Shown one piece after another: positions 1 through 6,865 of a stretch of DNA of 18,003 nt. Below the pieces are notes generated by a model. That model was not told where the DNA came from. It saw only the letters and a list, made by a program, of their open reading frames with translations, and made no database searches. Where the stretch lies: NCBI GenBank assembly GCA_036675585.1, contig JAKFES010000045.1, positions 1 to 18,003 on the forward strand, in the 5' to 3' direction. This DNA comes from Zeimonas sp036675585 (lineage in GTDB: Bacteria; Pseudomonadota; Gammaproteobacteria; Burkholderiales; Burkholderiaceae_E). Every line of letters starts with the position of its first letter. The stretch's first letter is position 1. The position numbers and the translations under genes were made by a program.

Positions 1-822
1 GCACACCCGCCGACCCCTGCCGGCCCGCGCGCCTGGCTGCGCCGGCGCCCGCGCACGGCGCTCGCCGCGCTGTCGGTCCTGCTCGTCGCCGTCGTCGCCT
101 CGCTCGTCCTGGTTCGCGCGCCCGCGCAGCGCGTGCTCACGCAGCGCGACGTCGACGCGGCCGTGCTGCACGCGCTGCAGACGAACGCGCTGCCTTCGCC
201 CGCGACCCGGGCGTGGAAGGTGATCAGCCCGTCGGTGGTGCGCGTGCGCGCGCTCGACCCCGAGCAGCCCGACGGCGCCGAAGTCGAGCGCAACGTGGGC
301 GCCGGCGTCGTGATCGTCGACACCGGGACGATCCTCACCAACCTGCACGTGGTCGTCGGCGCGCCGCGGCTCGAAGTCGAGTTCGCCGATGGATCGACTT
401 CGCCCGCCTCGATCGCCGGACTCGAACCCGCGCAGGACCTCGCCGTGCTGCAGGCGCGCACGATTCCCGACGACCTGAAAGCCGCGACGATGCGAAGCAC
501 CGACGACCTGAAGGTGGGCGACGAGGTGGTCGCGGTCGGTTTTCCGTTCGGCATCGGGCCGACCGCGACCGCGGGCGTGGTTTCGGGGCTGCGCCGCGAG
601 TTCCGCTCGCCCGAGGGCAAGCGGCTGCTCACCAACCTGATCCAGTTCGACGCGGCGGCCAACCCCGGAAACTCGGGCGGTCCGCTCGTCACGGTCGACG
701 GCGAAGTCATCGGCATCGTCACCGCGATCATGAACCCCACCGAGCAGCGCGTGTTCATCGGCATCGGTTTTGCCGTGCCGATCGAAACGGCTGCCGCCTC
801 GGCCGGAACTTCCCCCTTCTGA
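1..822 (+). CDS. Membrane-anchored trypsin-like (HtrA/S1C family) serine protease without PDZ domain, 5'-partial
   Basis: The frame is open to the left window edge, so the true start lies upstream; 273 residues are visible. Residues about 17-39 from the edge form a hydrophobic segment after an arginine-rich stretch (WLRRRPR), which looks like a signal anchor with the rest in the periplasm. The S1C catalytic triad is complete: His in TNLHVV (about residue 116), Asp in AQDLAVL (about 146) and Ser in NPGNSGGPL (about 225). The protein stops shortly after GIGFAVPIE, where DegP, DegQ and DegS continue into PDZ domains, so it is a catalytic domain only. Its stop lies 19 bases before the moxR start and the strand is the same, so it is probably co-transcribed with the MoxR/DUF58/VWA genes. 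It is likely an envelope protease; its substrate cannot be seen. A GTG at 133 is an alternative start but would remove the anchor. Confidence 0.88.
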   Translation, partial: AHPPTPAGPRAWLRRRPRTALAALSVLLVAVVASLVLVRAPAQRVLTQRDVDAAVLHALQTNALPSPATRAWKVISPSVVRVRALDPEQPDGAEVERNVGAGVVIVDTGTILTNLHVVVGAPRLEVEFADGSTSPASIAGLEPAQDLAVLQARTIPDDLKAATMRSTDDLKVGDEVVAVGFPFGIGPTATAGVVSGLRREFRSPEGKRLLTNLIQFDAAANPGNSGGPLVTVDGEVIGIVTAIMNPTEQRVFIGIGFAVPIETAAASAGTSPF

Positions 823-841
823 GCGCAACGGAACCGCCGCC

Positions 842-1867
842 ATGAATTCATCGAACGAGCTTCCCGCGGTCGACGGCGACGTCGCCGAGCAGATGCAGCG
901 CGTGCTCTACGAGGTCAAGCGCATCGTCGTCGGACAGGATCGTTTCCTCGAGCGCGTGCTCGTCGCCATGCTCGCCCAGGGTCACCTGCTCGTCGAAGGC
1001 GTGCCCGGACTGGCCAAGACGCTCACGATCAAGACGCTCGCCCGCACCATCCACGGAACGTTCCGGCGCATCCAGTTCACGCCCGACCTCGTTCCCGCCG
1101 ACCTGGTCGGCACGCGCATCTACAACCAGAAAACGAGCGAATTCGCGACCGTGCTCGGTCCGGTCTTCACCAACCTGCTGCTCGCCGACGAGATCAACCG
1201 GGCGCCGGCGAAGGTGCAGAGCGCATTGCTCGAAGTGATGGAGGAAAGGCAGGTCACGATTGCCGGACAAACCCACAAGGTGCCCGAGCCGTTCCTCGTG
1301 ATGGCCACGCAGAACCCGATCGAAACGGAAGGCACCTACCCGTTGCCCGAAGCGCAGGTCGATCGTTTCATGATGAAGGTGCTGGTCGGCTATCCGAGCG
1401 AGGAAGAGGAATTCGTGATCGTCGAGCGGGTCACCGGCGCCGCGGTCGCGGTCGGTGCGGTCACCACCACCGAGCGCCTGGCCGAGCTGCAGCGCGCGTG
1501 CCGACGCGTGTACGTCGATCCTTCGCTCGTGCAATACGCGGTGCGCCTCGTGGCGGCGACGCGCGACCCCGCCCGCTTCGGGATCGACGACCTCAACCGC
1601 CTGCTCGCGTTCGGCGCGAGCCCGCGCGCGACGATCAACCTGATCGAGGGCGCGCGCGCGCTCGCCTGCCTGCGCGGACGCCCGTACGTGCTGCCCGAGG
1701 ACGTGACCGACCTCGTCCCCGACGTCCTGCGCCATCGCCTCGTGCTCTCGTACGAGGCGCTCGCCGAAGCGATGACCCCCGACCAGCTCGTCCGGCGCGT
1801 GCTTGCGGCCGTGCCTGCGCCGGAGGCGCCGCTCGAGGTCCATGTCGATGCCAGCCTCGCCCAATGA
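842..1867 (+). CDS. moxR: MoxR-family AAA+ ATPase
   Basis: A 341-residue cytoplasmic AAA+ ATPase of the MoxR group (AAA_3). MoxR proteins act as chaperone-like ATPases for VWA-domain partner proteins. Visible motifs are Walker A GVPGLAKT (53-60), Walker B LLLADE (112-117) followed by INRAPAKVQ, sensor 1 MATQNP around Asn158, and the family-typical GTYPLPEAQVDRF after it. The C-terminal part (about 230-335) is the helical lid domain. The ATG at 842 is preferred over an in-frame start at 770 because 770 lies inside the protease gene and adds a non-conserved 24-residue arginine/proline-rich leader. The gene is followed with overlap by DUF58 and VWA genes, the usual partners of MoxR, so one operon is very likely. 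Confidence 0.93.
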   Translation: MNSSNELPAVDGDVAEQMQRVLYEVKRIVVGQDRFLERVLVAMLAQGHLLVEGVPGLAKTLTIKTLARTIHGTFRRIQFTPDLVPADLVGTRIYNQKTSEFATVLGPVFTNLLLADEINRAPAKVQSALLEVMEERQVTIAGQTHKVPEPFLVMATQNPIETEGTYPLPEAQVDRFMMKVLVGYPSEEEEFVIVERVTGAAVAVGAVTTTERLAELQRACRRVYVDPSLVQYAVRLVAATRDPARFGIDDLNRLLAFGASPRATINLIEGARALACLRGRPYVLPEDVTDLVPDVLRHRLVLSYEALAEAMTPDQLVRRVLAAVPAPEAPLEVHVDASLAQ

Positions 1868-2864
1868 ACGCCACGGCGCCGACGCGAACGCGTCGCGCTC
1901 CGTCCCGCCGCCGGCGAACGAGCGGCCGGCTGCGCGAACGCCGAACGCCGAGCAGGTCCTGCGCCGCCTCGAATGGACCGTGCTGCGCCGGCTCGACGGG
2001 TTGCTGCAGGGCGACTACCGGACGCTGTTCCGCGGCAGCGGACTCGACCTTGCGGACCTGCGCGAGTACCAGCACCACGACGACGTGCGCTACATCGACT
2101 GGAACGTCACCGCTCGACTGCAGACACCGTTCGTGCGCGAGTACACCGAGTCGCGCGAGATCGCAGCCTGGATGCTGCTCGACCTGAGCGCGTCGATCGA
2201 CTTCGGCTCGCGCAAGACCACGAAGCAGTCGGTATCGCGCGATTTCGTCGCGGTGCTCGCCCGCGCGCTCACCCGGCACGGCAACCGCGTCGGCGCGGTG
2301 TTCTACGGCAACGGCGTCGAATCGGTGCTGCCCGCGCGCAGCGGGCGCATGCAGGTGCTGCAGATCCTGCACCGCATGGCGAACCGGCCCGCGCACGTCG
2401 CGACGCGCGGAACCGACCTGCGCCAGCTGCTGGGCACGGCCCAGCAGACGATCCGCAAGCGCTCGCTCGTGTTCGTCGTGTCCGACTTCCTGAGCGTGCC
2501 CGGCTGGGCCCAGCCGCTGGCGCAACTCGTTCAGCGCCACGAAGTCATCGCGGTGCGGCTGTTCGATCCGCTCGAGCAGCAACTGCCCAACCTCGGCCTG
2601 ATCACGATGCAGGACGCCGAAACCGGCGAGCAGATCTTCGTCGACACGCACGATCTCGCGTTCCGGCGGCGCTTCGCGGCCGCCGCCGTGCGACGCGAGA
2701 ACGCGTTGCGCGAGGCGTTCGCCGCATCGGGCGTCGACGTGCTCGAGGTGTCCACCGACGACGATCTCGTCGACGCGATCCTTCGTTTCGCCGACCTGCG
2801 CAAGCGCCGAAGCCGCTTCGGCGCGGCCGGCGCGCTCGTCGCGAATCCGGGAGGCGTTCCATGA
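1842..2864 (+). CDS. DUF58 domain-containing protein
   Basis: A protein of about 340 residues with a low-complexity N-terminus (about 1-35) followed by a DUF58 core. The family hallmark is clear at about 73-105: LREYQHHDDVRYIDWNVTAR and then TPFVREYTESRE. The next segment, WMLLDLSASIDFG, is the degenerate VWA-like fold of this family, with D-S-S in place of a full MIDAS. There are no convincing membrane helices, so it is probably cytoplasmic. It overlaps the end of moxR by 26 bases and shares ATGA with the next gene, which indicates translational coupling. ATG 1848 is an alternative start and is better spaced from GAGG at 1835-1838. DUF58 proteins occur almost always with MoxR and VWA proteins; the molecular function is not established, and a role as adaptor between the ATPase and the membrane VWA protein is inference. 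Confidence 0.92.
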   Translation: MSMPASPNERHGADANASRSVPPPANERPAARTPNAEQVLRRLEWTVLRRLDGLLQGDYRTLFRGSGLDLADLREYQHHDDVRYIDWNVTARLQTPFVREYTESREIAAWMLLDLSASIDFGSRKTTKQSVSRDFVAVLARALTRHGNRVGAVFYGNGVESVLPARSGRMQVLQILHRMANRPAHVATRGTDLRQLLGTAQQTIRKRSLVFVVSDFLSVPGWAQPLAQLVQRHEVIAVRLFDPLEQQLPNLGLITMQDAETGEQIFVDTHDLAFRRRFAAAAVRRENALREAFAASGVDVLEVSTDDDLVDAILRFADLRKRRSRFGAAGALVANPGGVP

Positions 2865-3901
2865 GCTTTCTCTGGCCCCACCTGCTCTGGCTGCTCGCCG
2901 CCGTTCCGCTGCTCGTCGCGCTGTATTTCTGGACGCTGTCGCGGCGCAAGAAGAGCGCCCTTCGCTACGCCGGCCTCGATCTCGTTCGCGAGGCGATCGG
3001 CAGCGGCCAGCGATGGCGTCGCCACGTCCCGCCGCTGCTGTTCCTGCTCGCGATCACCGCGCTGCTGCTCGCCGTCGCACGCCCGAGCGCGGTGGTGACA
3101 CTGCCGTCGAAGCACGAGACGGTGATCCTGACCATGGACGTATCGGGCAGCATGCGGGCGAGCGATGTCGCGCCGACCCGGCTCGCCGCGGCGCAGGTGG
3201 CGGCACGCTCGTTCGTCGAGCAGCAGCCGCGCACCACGCGCGTGGGCGTCGTCACCTTCGGCGGCGGCGCCGCGCTCGTGCAGCCGCCGACGCAGAGCCG
3301 CGAAGACCTGCTCGCCGCCATCGATCGCTTCGAGTTGCAGCGCGGCACCGCGGTCGGCAGCGGGATCCTGATGTCGCTGAAGACGATCTTCCCCGACCAG
3401 GAGTTCGAGGTCCCGTCGCTCGATGCGCGACGCGCCGCGCGCGCCGCCTCGCTCGACGACACGCGCAAGGCCGAGAACGAGCCGCCGAAACCCGTCGCAC
3501 CGGGCTCGTACACGTCGGCGGTGATCATCCTGCTGTCCGACGGCCAGACGACGACCGGACCCGACCCCATCGAAGCGGCGAAACTCGCCGCCGACCATGG
3601 CGTTCGCGTCTACACCGTGGGCATCGGCACGCCGAACGGCGAGATCCTGATCGGCGACGGCTGGTCGATGCGCGTGCGCCTCGACGAGGAAGCACTGCGC
3701 GCGATCGCCAAGACCACCGATGCCGAGTATTTCTACGCGGGAACGGCGAACGAGTTGAAGACCGTCTACGACTCGCTGACGAGCAAGCTCGTGTTCGAGA
3801 CGCGCGACACCGAGATCACGGCGCTGTTCGCCGCGGTGGCCGCCGCGTTCGCGCTCGCCTCGGCGCTGCTGTCGCTGCTTTGGTTCAACCGGGTGCTGTA
3901 G
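2861..3901 (+). CDS. Membrane-anchored VWA-domain protein (BatA-like)
   Basis: A 346-residue protein with a BatA/aerotolerance-type layout. Two N-terminal membrane segments lie at about 7-25 and 56-73, a von Willebrand factor A domain spans about 87-310, and a last membrane helix spans about 318-341. The MIDAS is intact: DVSGS (Asp93, Ser95, Ser97), Thr163 in RGTAVGSG and Asp227 in LLSDGQ. A charged insert of about 35 residues (181-216) sits inside the VWA domain before the last strand. The start overlaps the DUF58 stop as ATGA and has GGGAGG six bases upstream. It is the presumed client or partner of the MoxR ATPase. The batB, DUF4381 and TPR genes often found in longer versions of this operon are absent; the next gene is on the opposite strand. 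Confidence 0.92.
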   Translation: MSFLWPHLLWLLAAVPLLVALYFWTLSRRKKSALRYAGLDLVREAIGSGQRWRRHVPPLLFLLAITALLLAVARPSAVVTLPSKHETVILTMDVSGSMRASDVAPTRLAAAQVAARSFVEQQPRTTRVGVVTFGGGAALVQPPTQSREDLLAAIDRFELQRGTAVGSGILMSLKTIFPDQEFEVPSLDARRAARAASLDDTRKAENEPPKPVAPGSYTSAVIILLSDGQTTTGPDPIEAAKLAADHGVRVYTVGIGTPNGEILIGDGWSMRVRLDEEALRAIAKTTDAEYFYAGTANELKTVYDSLTSKLVFETRDTEITALFAAVAAAFALASALLSLLWFNRVL

Positions 3902-3907
3902 CGTCGG

Positions 3908-3928
3908 GCGCGGGGCATTGCGCCGCGC
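3908..3928. terminator. Candidate bidirectional terminator hairpin between convergent genes
   Basis: GCGCGG (3908-3913) and CCGCGC (3923-3928) can form a 6-bp all-GC stem with a 9-base loop. It lies in the 30-base gap between the stops of the VWA gene (3901) and srkA (3932). There is no T-tract on either strand, so rho-independent function is uncertain. Confidence 0.3.
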
Positions 3929-3931
3929 GTC

Positions 3932-4939
3932 TCAGCCGCAGTCGAGCGCGGGCTCGGCCATCGCGGCGACCTGCTCGCGCAGTTCGAGCACACGATCCTG
4001 CCAGTAGCGCTGCGTGCCGAACCACGGGAAGGCGGCGGGAAAAGCCGGGTCGTGCCAGCGCCGGGCGAGCCACGCCGAATAGTGGATCAGCCGCAGCGTG
4101 CGCAGCGGCTCGACGAGCTGCAGTTCGCGCCGGTCGAAATCGGCGAAATCCTCGTATCCGGCGAGCACGTCGGAGAGTTGAAGCGTCATCGACGCCCGAT
4201 CGCCCGACAGCAGCATCCACAGGTCCTGCACCGCCGGACCGTTGCGCGCGTCGTCGAAATCGACGAAATGCGGCCCGTCGTCGGTCCACAGGATGTTCCC
4301 GGCATGGCAGTCGCCGTGCAGCTTGAGGATGCGAATGTCGCCCGCGCGATCGAACGCGCTGCGCACCGCGACGAGCGCCTGGTCGACGATCCCGGTCCAC
4401 GCCGCCAGCAGGTCCGGCGGAATGAAGTCGTTCGCGAGCAGCCACGCGCGCGGCTCGTCGCCGAAGGATTCGACGTCGAGCCGCGGGCGTTCGGCGAAGC
4501 CTTCGATCGCGCCCACCGCGTGGATGCGGCCGATGAAACGGCCGATCCGCTCGAGCGTATCGCGATCGTCGAGCTCGGGCGCACGACCGCCGCGACGCGG
4601 GTAGACGGCGAACCGGTAGCCGTCGAACTCGGCGAGCGTCGAACCGCCGGGCGCATCGGACGACGGCAAAAGCGGCAACGGCGCCACCACCGGAATCTCG
4701 CGTGCCGCCAGTTCGGCGACGAACGCATGCTCCTCGGCGATCTGCGCATCGCTCCAGCGCCCGGGGCGATAGAACTTCGCCACCAGCGTGCGCCCGTCCT
4801 CGAGGCTCACCTGGTAGACGCGGTTCTCGTAGCTGTTGAGCGCGAGAAAACGCCCGTCGCCGCGCAGCCCGACCGACTCGAGCGCATCGAGCATCCGGTC
4901 GGGCGTCAGGCGGGCGTAGGGCGCTGTGCGTTCGGGCAT
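3932..4939 (-). CDS. srkA: Stress response serine/threonine kinase SrkA (YihE/RdoA family)
   Basis: A 335-residue soluble kinase close in length to E. coli SrkA (YihE). It has the aminoglycoside-phosphotransferase-like kinase fold. Visible elements are LALNSYENRVYQV (about 33-45) as nucleotide loop, Lys55 in LVAKFYRP, Glu69/70 in AEEH, the catalytic loop LHGDCHAGNILW (Asp210, Asn215) and the metal-binding FVDFDDA (about 226-231), followed by GPAVQDLWMLLSG. In E. coli, SrkA phosphorylates Ser/Thr and protects cells from stress-induced death under Cpx control; the substrate here is not visible. The gene is last in a - strand group (SH3b protein, AhpD-like protein, srkA), 48 bases after the AhpD-like gene. 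The ATG start gives the usual N-terminus (Y..L.PD..L.A). Confidence 0.93.
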   Translation of the reverse strand: MPERTAPYARLTPDRMLDALESVGLRGDGRFLALNSYENRVYQVSLEDGRTLVAKFYRPGRWSDAQIAEEHAFVAELAAREIPVVAPLPLLPSSDAPGGSTLAEFDGYRFAVYPRRGGRAPELDDRDTLERIGRFIGRIHAVGAIEGFAERPRLDVESFGDEPRAWLLANDFIPPDLLAAWTGIVDQALVAVRSAFDRAGDIRILKLHGDCHAGNILWTDDGPHFVDFDDARNGPAVQDLWMLLSGDRASMTLQLSDVLAGYEDFADFDRRELQLVEPLRTLRLIHYSAWLARRWHDPAFPAAFPWFGTQRYWQDRVLELREQVAAMAEPALDCG

Positions 4940-4987
4940 CGGCTGATTCTACGTGCCACCGCGCGCGCGCCCCCGCGGGCGCCGGTT

Positions 4988-5347
4988 TCAGGCCTTGCGC
5001 GTGGCGGCGGCCGAGTGCTCCATCGTGTCGATGGCGAGCGCCGAATGGGCATACGCCGCTCCGGCACGCATCTCGGAGGCCACCCAGATCGCCTCCATGA
5101 TTTCCGGCTCGCTCGCACCGTGCTGGAGCGCCGCCTCGGTGTGCCCGCGAATGCAGTACGGGCACTGCGTGACGTGCGCGACGGCCACCGCGATCAGCTG
5201 CTTCGTTCGCGTCGGCAGCGCGCCGTCGGCGAATACCGCTTCGCTGAACTTGCGGAAGGCGGCGAGCGGCTCGGGGGCGAGCTCGCGCCGTTTGCGCGCG
5301 ATGTCGGCGCTCGATTGCGGGAACAGGGAATCCAAGGCGGGCCTCAT
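4988..5347 (-). CDS. Carboxymuconolactone decarboxylase/AhpD-like family protein with CxxC-H motif
   Basis: A 119-residue small all-helical protein of the AhpD/CMD family. The diagnostic stretch is RTKQLIAVAVAHVTQC followed by PYCIRGHT, giving a redox-active Cys62-x-x-Cys65 with His69 placed as in AhpD. The conserved E..EAI..A..M.AGAAY.H block follows at about 80-101. AhpD-type proteins are alkylhydroperoxidases, or thiol-disulfide partners of peroxiredoxins, so a peroxide-defence role is likely; a distinct enzymatic role cannot be excluded. The frame stays open upstream to 5926 but lies antisense to the SH3b gene there, and the ATG at 5347 matches where homology begins. No clear Shine-Dalgarno is seen. 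The gene lies between the SH3b gene and srkA on the same strand. Confidence 0.88.
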   Translation of the reverse strand: MRPALDSLFPQSSADIARKRRELAPEPLAAFRKFSEAVFADGALPTRTKQLIAVAVAHVTQCPYCIRGHTEAALQHGASEPEIMEAIWVASEMRAGAAYAHSALAIDTMEHSAAATRKA

Positions 5348-5456
5348 GGTCGAGAAGTGGGCGAAGCCCGATCTTGCAACGGCCCGGCGCGCCGCGCTGC
5401 CAGAGACAACGTGCGCGGCACGGGCTCGCCGCCGGGCGACGCGCCGCGCGCCGCCT

Positions 5457-5483
5457 GGCCGGCCTCGCCTTGCCGGGCCGGCC
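5457..5483 (-). terminator. Candidate hairpin at the end of the SH3b gene
   Basis: Two copies of the self-complementary octamer GGCCGGCC (5457-5464 and 5476-5483) can pair across an 11-base loop. The structure begins at the base next to the SH3b stop codon (5484-5486). No T-tract follows on the - strand. It could be a terminator, an attenuator before the AhpD-like gene, or an RNA-protecting 3' stem. Confidence 0.33.
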
Positions 5484-5948
5484 TCACCAGCCCCACAGCA
5501 GCCGGCGCGCGACCCAGCCGACGAGCCCCTCGGCGTCCCGGATCTTCGCCCAGTCGCCGCGATGCGCCAGCGTGCGCAGCACGTCGCCGTACGATGCCTT
5601 GCCGACGATCCGGTTGCGCGTCGACGGGCCGCTGCGGATGTTCGCCGTCTTCGCCTTGACCACGAAGTGCGGGGTCCGGTCGGTGAGCGGACGGTAGATC
5701 CAGCCCTCGTCGTTCTCGAAATCGCGCACGTGCAGCCACTTGCCCTTCCGACCCAGCACGGCCAGCGGGTAGCCGCGACTGAGCAGCCACAGACTCTCGT
5801 GCCCGGTGCCGGGGCCGGTGCGCATGTTGATCTCGGCGCGGTCCACGCTGACCATCTGGCGCGCATGCGCGCCAGCCGGTGCGAACGACGAAGCGACGAG
5901 GACGAACGAAAAGAACAGGGCGACAAGGGGCGTCGAGGCTGCGGTCAT
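5484..5948 (-). CDS. Exported tandem SH3b-domain protein
   Basis: A 154-residue protein with an N-terminal signal peptide (hydrophobic about 8-22, AxA-like site AGAHA at about 25-29) and two bacterial SH3 repeats. Repeat 1 (about 32-90) carries INMRTGPGTGHE and GWIYRPL. Repeat 2 (about 96-153) carries NIRSGPSTRNR and GWVARRLL. The internal duplication is visible as the repeated N-[IM]-R-[ST]-GP motif and the G-W-[IV] ending. SH3b domains in exported bacterial proteins usually bind peptidoglycan or peptides; with no catalytic domain attached, this is probably a small periplasmic binding protein. It is divergent from the cytochrome c gene across a 176-base gap and leads the - strand group with the AhpD-like gene and srkA. 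The exact ligand is unknown. Confidence 0.88.
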   Translation of the reverse strand: MTAASTPLVALFFSFVLVASSFAPAGAHARQMVSVDRAEINMRTGPGTGHESLWLLSRGYPLAVLGRKGKWLHVRDFENDEGWIYRPLTDRTPHFVVKAKTANIRSGPSTRNRIVGKASYGDVLRTLAHRGDWAKIRDAEGLVGWVARRLLWGW

Positions 5949-6124
5949 GGGGTAAAGCGGTCCTTCGGAATCGGGTATTGATGGAAAACGTGCACCCCGA
6001 ACCTAACAATGTCGGGCGCGCGCGTCGAGTGCGCGGGTTCCGATCGGAATAGACCTCGCCCCCGTTCCGCCGGCGAGCGCCGGAACAGGGTCTTCCATGC
6101 TCGCCGCCGTCCGGGAGACCGCTC
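5949..6124. other. Divergent intergenic region, SH3b gene / cytochrome c gene
   Basis: This 176-base gap must hold the promoters for both neighbours. It contains a locally AT-richer patch at about 5976-6010. The imperfect inverted repeat GTTCCG (6064-6069) / CGGAAC (6081-6086) would form a hairpin in the 5' leader of the cytochrome gene. GGGAG, seven bases before the ATG at 6125, is the likely ribosome binding site. I could not place -35/-10 boxes convincingly on either strand. No small ORF in it looks coding. Confidence 0.4.
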
Positions 6125-6541
6125 ATGAAATCGCTCTGCCATCGTGTGCTGATCGCGTTCGCGTGGGCCGCGTGCGGCGCCGTTCAGGCCCAGGGGACCC
6201 CTGCCGACTTCGGCAAGCTCGAGTACGAATCGAACTGCGCGAACTGTCACGGGCTCGAGGGCAAGGGGAACGGGCCGTACAACGCGCTGCTCCAGCGCTC
6301 GGCACCGGACCTGACGCAACTCGCGAAGCGCAACAACGGCGTGTTTCCGCTGTCGCGGGTCTACGACGTGATCGACGGCGCCGGAGCGGGGCACGGCTCG
6401 CGGGAAATGCCGATCTGGGGGCTCGACTACAAGATCCGCGCCGCCGAGTACTACATGGATACGCCGTACAACCCCGAGGTCTACGTGCGCACGCGCATCC
6501 TGGCGCTGGTCGAGTACCTGAACCGGCTGCAGGGCAAATGA
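6125..6541 (+). CDS. Small periplasmic class I c-type cytochrome
   Basis: A 138-residue precursor with a signal peptide (about 1-22, ending AVQAQG) and one covalent heme site, CANCH (Cys38, Cys41, His42). The likely axial methionine is Met95 in SREMPIWG. The mature protein is about 115 residues, typical of monoheme cytochromes c; the end PYNPEVYVRTRILALVEYLN is the usual C-terminal helix. It acts as a periplasmic electron carrier, or as the electron-transfer subunit of an oxidase or dehydrogenase that is not in the window. It is transcribed alone, divergent from the SH3b gene and convergent with fixX. A functional link to FixABCX is possible through the quinone pool but is only positional inference, since FixABCX is cytoplasmic or membrane-associated. 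Confidence 0.93.
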   Translation: MKSLCHRVLIAFAWAACGAVQAQGTPADFGKLEYESNCANCHGLEGKGNGPYNALLQRSAPDLTQLAKRNNGVFPLSRVYDVIDGAGAGHGSREMPIWGLDYKIRAAEYYMDTPYNPEVYVRTRILALVEYLNRLQGK

Positions 6542-6549
6542 TCGGCCTG

Positions 6550-6577
6550 CGCGGTTTGCGCGCCCGCGCGAACCGCG
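6550..6577. terminator. Strong bidirectional hairpin between the cytochrome c and fixX genes
   Basis: Bases 6550-6561 pair with 6566-6577 as a 12-bp stem (eleven Watson-Crick pairs and one T-G) closed by the tetraloop GCCC. It fills almost the whole 36-base gap between convergent stops at 6541 and 6578; the right arm abuts the fixX stop. No long T-tract follows in either direction, but the stem is strong, so it is a good candidate for ending both transcripts. Confidence 0.6.
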
Positions 6578-6865
6578 TCAGCCGAACTTGTAGAGCACCC
6601 CGTAGCCGCCGCGCGGATACGCCCACTCGACGTTGAAGTGCTCGCTGCACAGCAGCCGGCACGTGCCGCATTCGAGGCAGCCGTCGGTCGACAGCGTCAC
6701 GCTGCCGTCGTCGCCGAGCGAATAGCACCCGGCCGGACACGCCCAGGTGCACGACGGCGTCTTGCACTCGTCGCGGCAGACCTCGGGCGCCTTGATGAAG
6801 ATGTGCGCGCGCCCCTCGTCGACGCGGTAGCGGTTCTCGAACAGCTTTTCCTCGACCTTGATCAT
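6578..6865 (-). CDS. fixX: Ferredoxin-like protein FixX
   Basis: A 95-residue ferredoxin, the expected length for FixX. It accepts electrons within the FixABCX complex near the FixC quinone oxidoreductase. The cysteines are C30, C34, C39, C43, C47, C63, C66, C69 and C73. The core motifs are CPAGCY (43-48) and CLECGTCRLLC (63-73), followed by the FixX-typical WAYPRGGYGVLYKFG end. Seven or eight of the nine cysteines fit a two-[4Fe-4S] arrangement; which ones ligate the clusters cannot be read from sequence alone. The ATG at 6865 overlaps the fixC stop as ATGA, so translation is coupled. It is the last gene of the fixABCX unit. Confidence 0.95.
   Translation of the reverse strand: MIKVEEKLFENRYRVDEGRAHIFIKAPEVCRDECKTPSCTWACPAGCYSLGDDGSVTLSTDGCLECGTCRLLCSEHFNVEWAYPRGGYGVLYKFG

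Noticed and set aside
4052..5659. A 535-codon open frame on the + strand across srkA and the AhpD-like gene
   Set aside because: It is an antisense shadow; both - strand genes carry conserved catalytic motifs.
5978..5991. TTGATGGAAAACGT considered as a second FNR-type box upstream of the cytochrome and SH3b genes
   Set aside because: Only the left half-site TTGAT matches; the right half does not resemble ATCAA.
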